Below are positions 6,744 through 7,769 of a DNA stretch of 7,769 nucleotides, one piece after another. The first letter of the stretch is position 1. Every line of letters begins with the position of its first letter. The notes under the pieces were generated by a model, which saw nothing but the letters and a program-made list of their open reading frames with translations, was not told the DNA's origin and did no database searches. The stretch covers positions 1 to 7,769 of the forward strand of contig CALIZJ010000008.1 of assembly GCA_938028845.1 (NCBI GenBank), given 5' to 3'. Source of the DNA: an uncultured Blautia sp. (GTDB lineage: Bacteria; Bacillota; Clostridia; Lachnospirales; Lachnospiraceae). Made by a program: the position numbers and the translations under genes.

Positions 6744-7535
6744 TCAGGATTCTTCCGGTTTTTCGAACCGGAACACCCCATACCTGCCTGCCATCCCGAT
6801 TTCCTGGTATCCGCAGTAAGCCAGGGTTTCCTTTTGAGATTCCTCTGTGATCTGTACTGCTATATAATTGCATGTTCTGGCTCTTGCCAGACGTCCGATC
6901 TTTTTATAATTCGGCGAAGGTGAGATCATCTCCTGATACAGCATAATGGATTTTTCCATCCTGGCACCCCTGCCCGCCCTTCCATAGGGCATAAGGAAAG
7001 ACGGTTCATACACTCTGGCATAGGAGGCAACATAATCATCGGAAGCAAATCTTACCTCCTTATCCCCGGCGTCGCTGCGTATCAGGTCACAGATCTGCGC
7101 CACCTCATCAGGCACTTTCTGATTATTGTGTACTTCCTGGTAGTTTCCCGCCTGCCACACACTTTTTCCGCTTATGCCTATCACTCCGGCGAAAAGGATC
7201 ATCAGACAAAATTTCAGCGCCTTTGATTTTCGCTCTTTTATAAATTCAGTTCCCGCCAAAGCGATCACCAAAGCTGTCGGCAGAATCCACAGTACCCGCC
7301 AATATACACTTTTTCCAATGCACCGGTAAATAATCCCCGCTGTAAGCGGGAACGCAAAAATCACCAGAACCGTCAGAAGATAGGGCAGGATACTGCGCGT
7401 ACTCTCCTTTTTCCGCCTCCAGATCAGGAGATACAGGACGGCTGCCAGCAGCAGATATTGGTAAAAGCCCTCTCCCCAGTAGGATACCCAGGTGGAAAGG
7501 ACCAGTTCTAATGTCTCTTTCATGTCGCTTTTCAT
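6744..7535 (-). CDS. Membrane protein of unknown function with a C-terminal soluble domain
   Basis: This is a 263-residue protein with no family I can name firmly. Four hydrophobic segments are visible at about 22-39, 49-70, 79-97 and 105-122. Positively charged stretches WRRKKESTR (39-47) and IKERKSK (99-105) place the loops after segments 1 and 3 in the cytoplasm. The tail, residues 125-263, would then lie outside the membrane. YWRVLWILP (78-86) resembles a motif I associate with large multi-spanning Lachnospiraceae membrane proteins such as DUF6077; that is a weak recollection. The start is unclear: GGGAG touches the ATG at 7535 and is 12 bases from the ATG at 7523. The upstream ORF ends seven bases before it in a frame offset by one base, and joining the two reads smoothly. 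It may therefore be the C-terminal half of a split or frameshifted gene. An 8-bp hairpin near the stop (6753-6773) lacks a T run. Confidence 0.75.
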   Translation of the reverse strand: MKSDMKETLELVLSTWVSYWGEGFYQYLLLAAVLYLLIWRRKKESTRSILPYLLTVLVIFAFPLTAGIIYRCIGKSVYWRVLWILPTALVIALAGTEFIKERKSKALKFCLMILFAGVIGISGKSVWQAGNYQEVHNNQKVPDEVAQICDLIRSDAGDKEVRFASDDYVASYARVYEPSFLMPYGRAGRGARMEKSIMLYQEMISPSPNYKKIGRLARARTCNYIAVQITEESQKETLAYCGYQEIGMAGRYGVFRFEKPEES

Positions 7536-7542
7536 CTCCCAA

Positions 7543-7769
7543 TTATTTGATCAGCAGATACGCCAGTCCCAGAATCAAAGATGGAACACAGCATAAAAGC
7601 CCGGCCCCAAACCTCTTTCCCTCCCGGAAACGGATCAGGCTAAGAAGCGAAAAGCATCCCGTTACCAAAGGTGCCAGCATCACTCCCATAGAGGATAACA
7701 GGCAGCAGGAAAGATTTGCCATGGCAAGGATGGCCCATGGATATTCCCGATTCTTTTCCATAAGGATGC
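7543..7769 (-). CDS. C-terminal fragment of a membrane protein, running off the right edge
   Basis: The frame is open from the window edge to a TAA at 7543-7545. There is an internal ATG at 7761, and the bases visible before it (GCATCCTT) show no ribosome site, so the gene probably starts outside the window. The 72 residues from that ATG contain about three hydrophobic segments (9-25, 26-44 and 51-71), with RFREGKR (44-50) as a charged loop. It ends LAYLLIK. No catalytic motif is visible and I do not recognise the family. It is followed after seven bases by the next membrane protein gene, so the pair is either translationally coupled or a single gene with a frame change. Confidence 0.6.
   Translation of the reverse strand, partial: ILMEKNREYPWAILAMANLSCCLLSSMGVMLAPLVTGCFSLLSLIRFREGKRFGAGLLCCVPSLILGLAYLLIK

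Noticed and set aside
6642..6923. Plus-strand ORF of 93 codons across the riboswitch region
   Set aside because: It runs antisense through the riboswitch and the end of the membrane protein gene, with no recognisable domain.
7246..7542. Minus-strand ORF of 98 codons in another frame of the membrane protein gene
   Set aside because: It starts with TTG, has a composition unlike a real protein, and overlaps the frame whose membrane segments and charge pattern are coherent.

Overview
The window looks like a stretch of an anaerobic, low-to-moderate GC Firmicutes chromosome, most likely Lachnospiraceae or a related gut Clostridia. This is inferred from the very large acyl-CoA dehydratase activase-related fusion protein, strong GGAGG-type ribosome binding sites, a lysine riboswitch ahead of an NhaC-family transporter, and an AT-rich tRNA promoter. 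Every gene I can support is on the minus strand, so transcription runs from right to left. No plus-strand gene, insertion sequence or CRISPR array was seen.

Layout, right to left. At 7543-7769 lies the C-terminal end of a multi-spanning membrane protein, open at the window edge. Seven bases later comes a 263-residue membrane protein (6744-7535) with four membrane segments and a soluble tail. The two frames are offset by one base and may be halves of one split or frameshifted gene. From 6676 to 6460 is a complete lysine riboswitch: a five-helix aptamer with matching L2-L3 kissing loops, followed by an intrinsic terminator. It lies directly ahead of an NhaC-family transporter (4805-6427), which is therefore a candidate lysine transporter of the LysW type. 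That gene ends in a clear intrinsic terminator (4731-4760). The next unit is a 1442-codon gene (252-4580). Its product carries two tandem ASKHA ATPase modules of the 2-hydroxyacyl-CoA dehydratase activator type, then a four-cysteine element, then two HgdB/DUF2229-like modules. Downstream are an inverted repeat (194-241) and, with its own promoter, a tRNA-Arg(CCG) gene whose 3' part is cut off by the left edge.

How the parts work together. The transporter and its riboswitch form one self-contained unit: high lysine should terminate transcription before the transporter start codon. The giant protein looks like a single-chain version of an ATP-driven low-potential electron-transfer machine, with reductase and acceptor modules in one polypeptide; its substrate cannot be read from the sequence. 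The window gives no evidence that the lysine unit and the giant protein share a pathway. The most interesting items are the doubly duplicated architecture of the giant protein, the lysine control of an 'Na+/H+ antiporter', and the one-base frame offset at 7543-7553.
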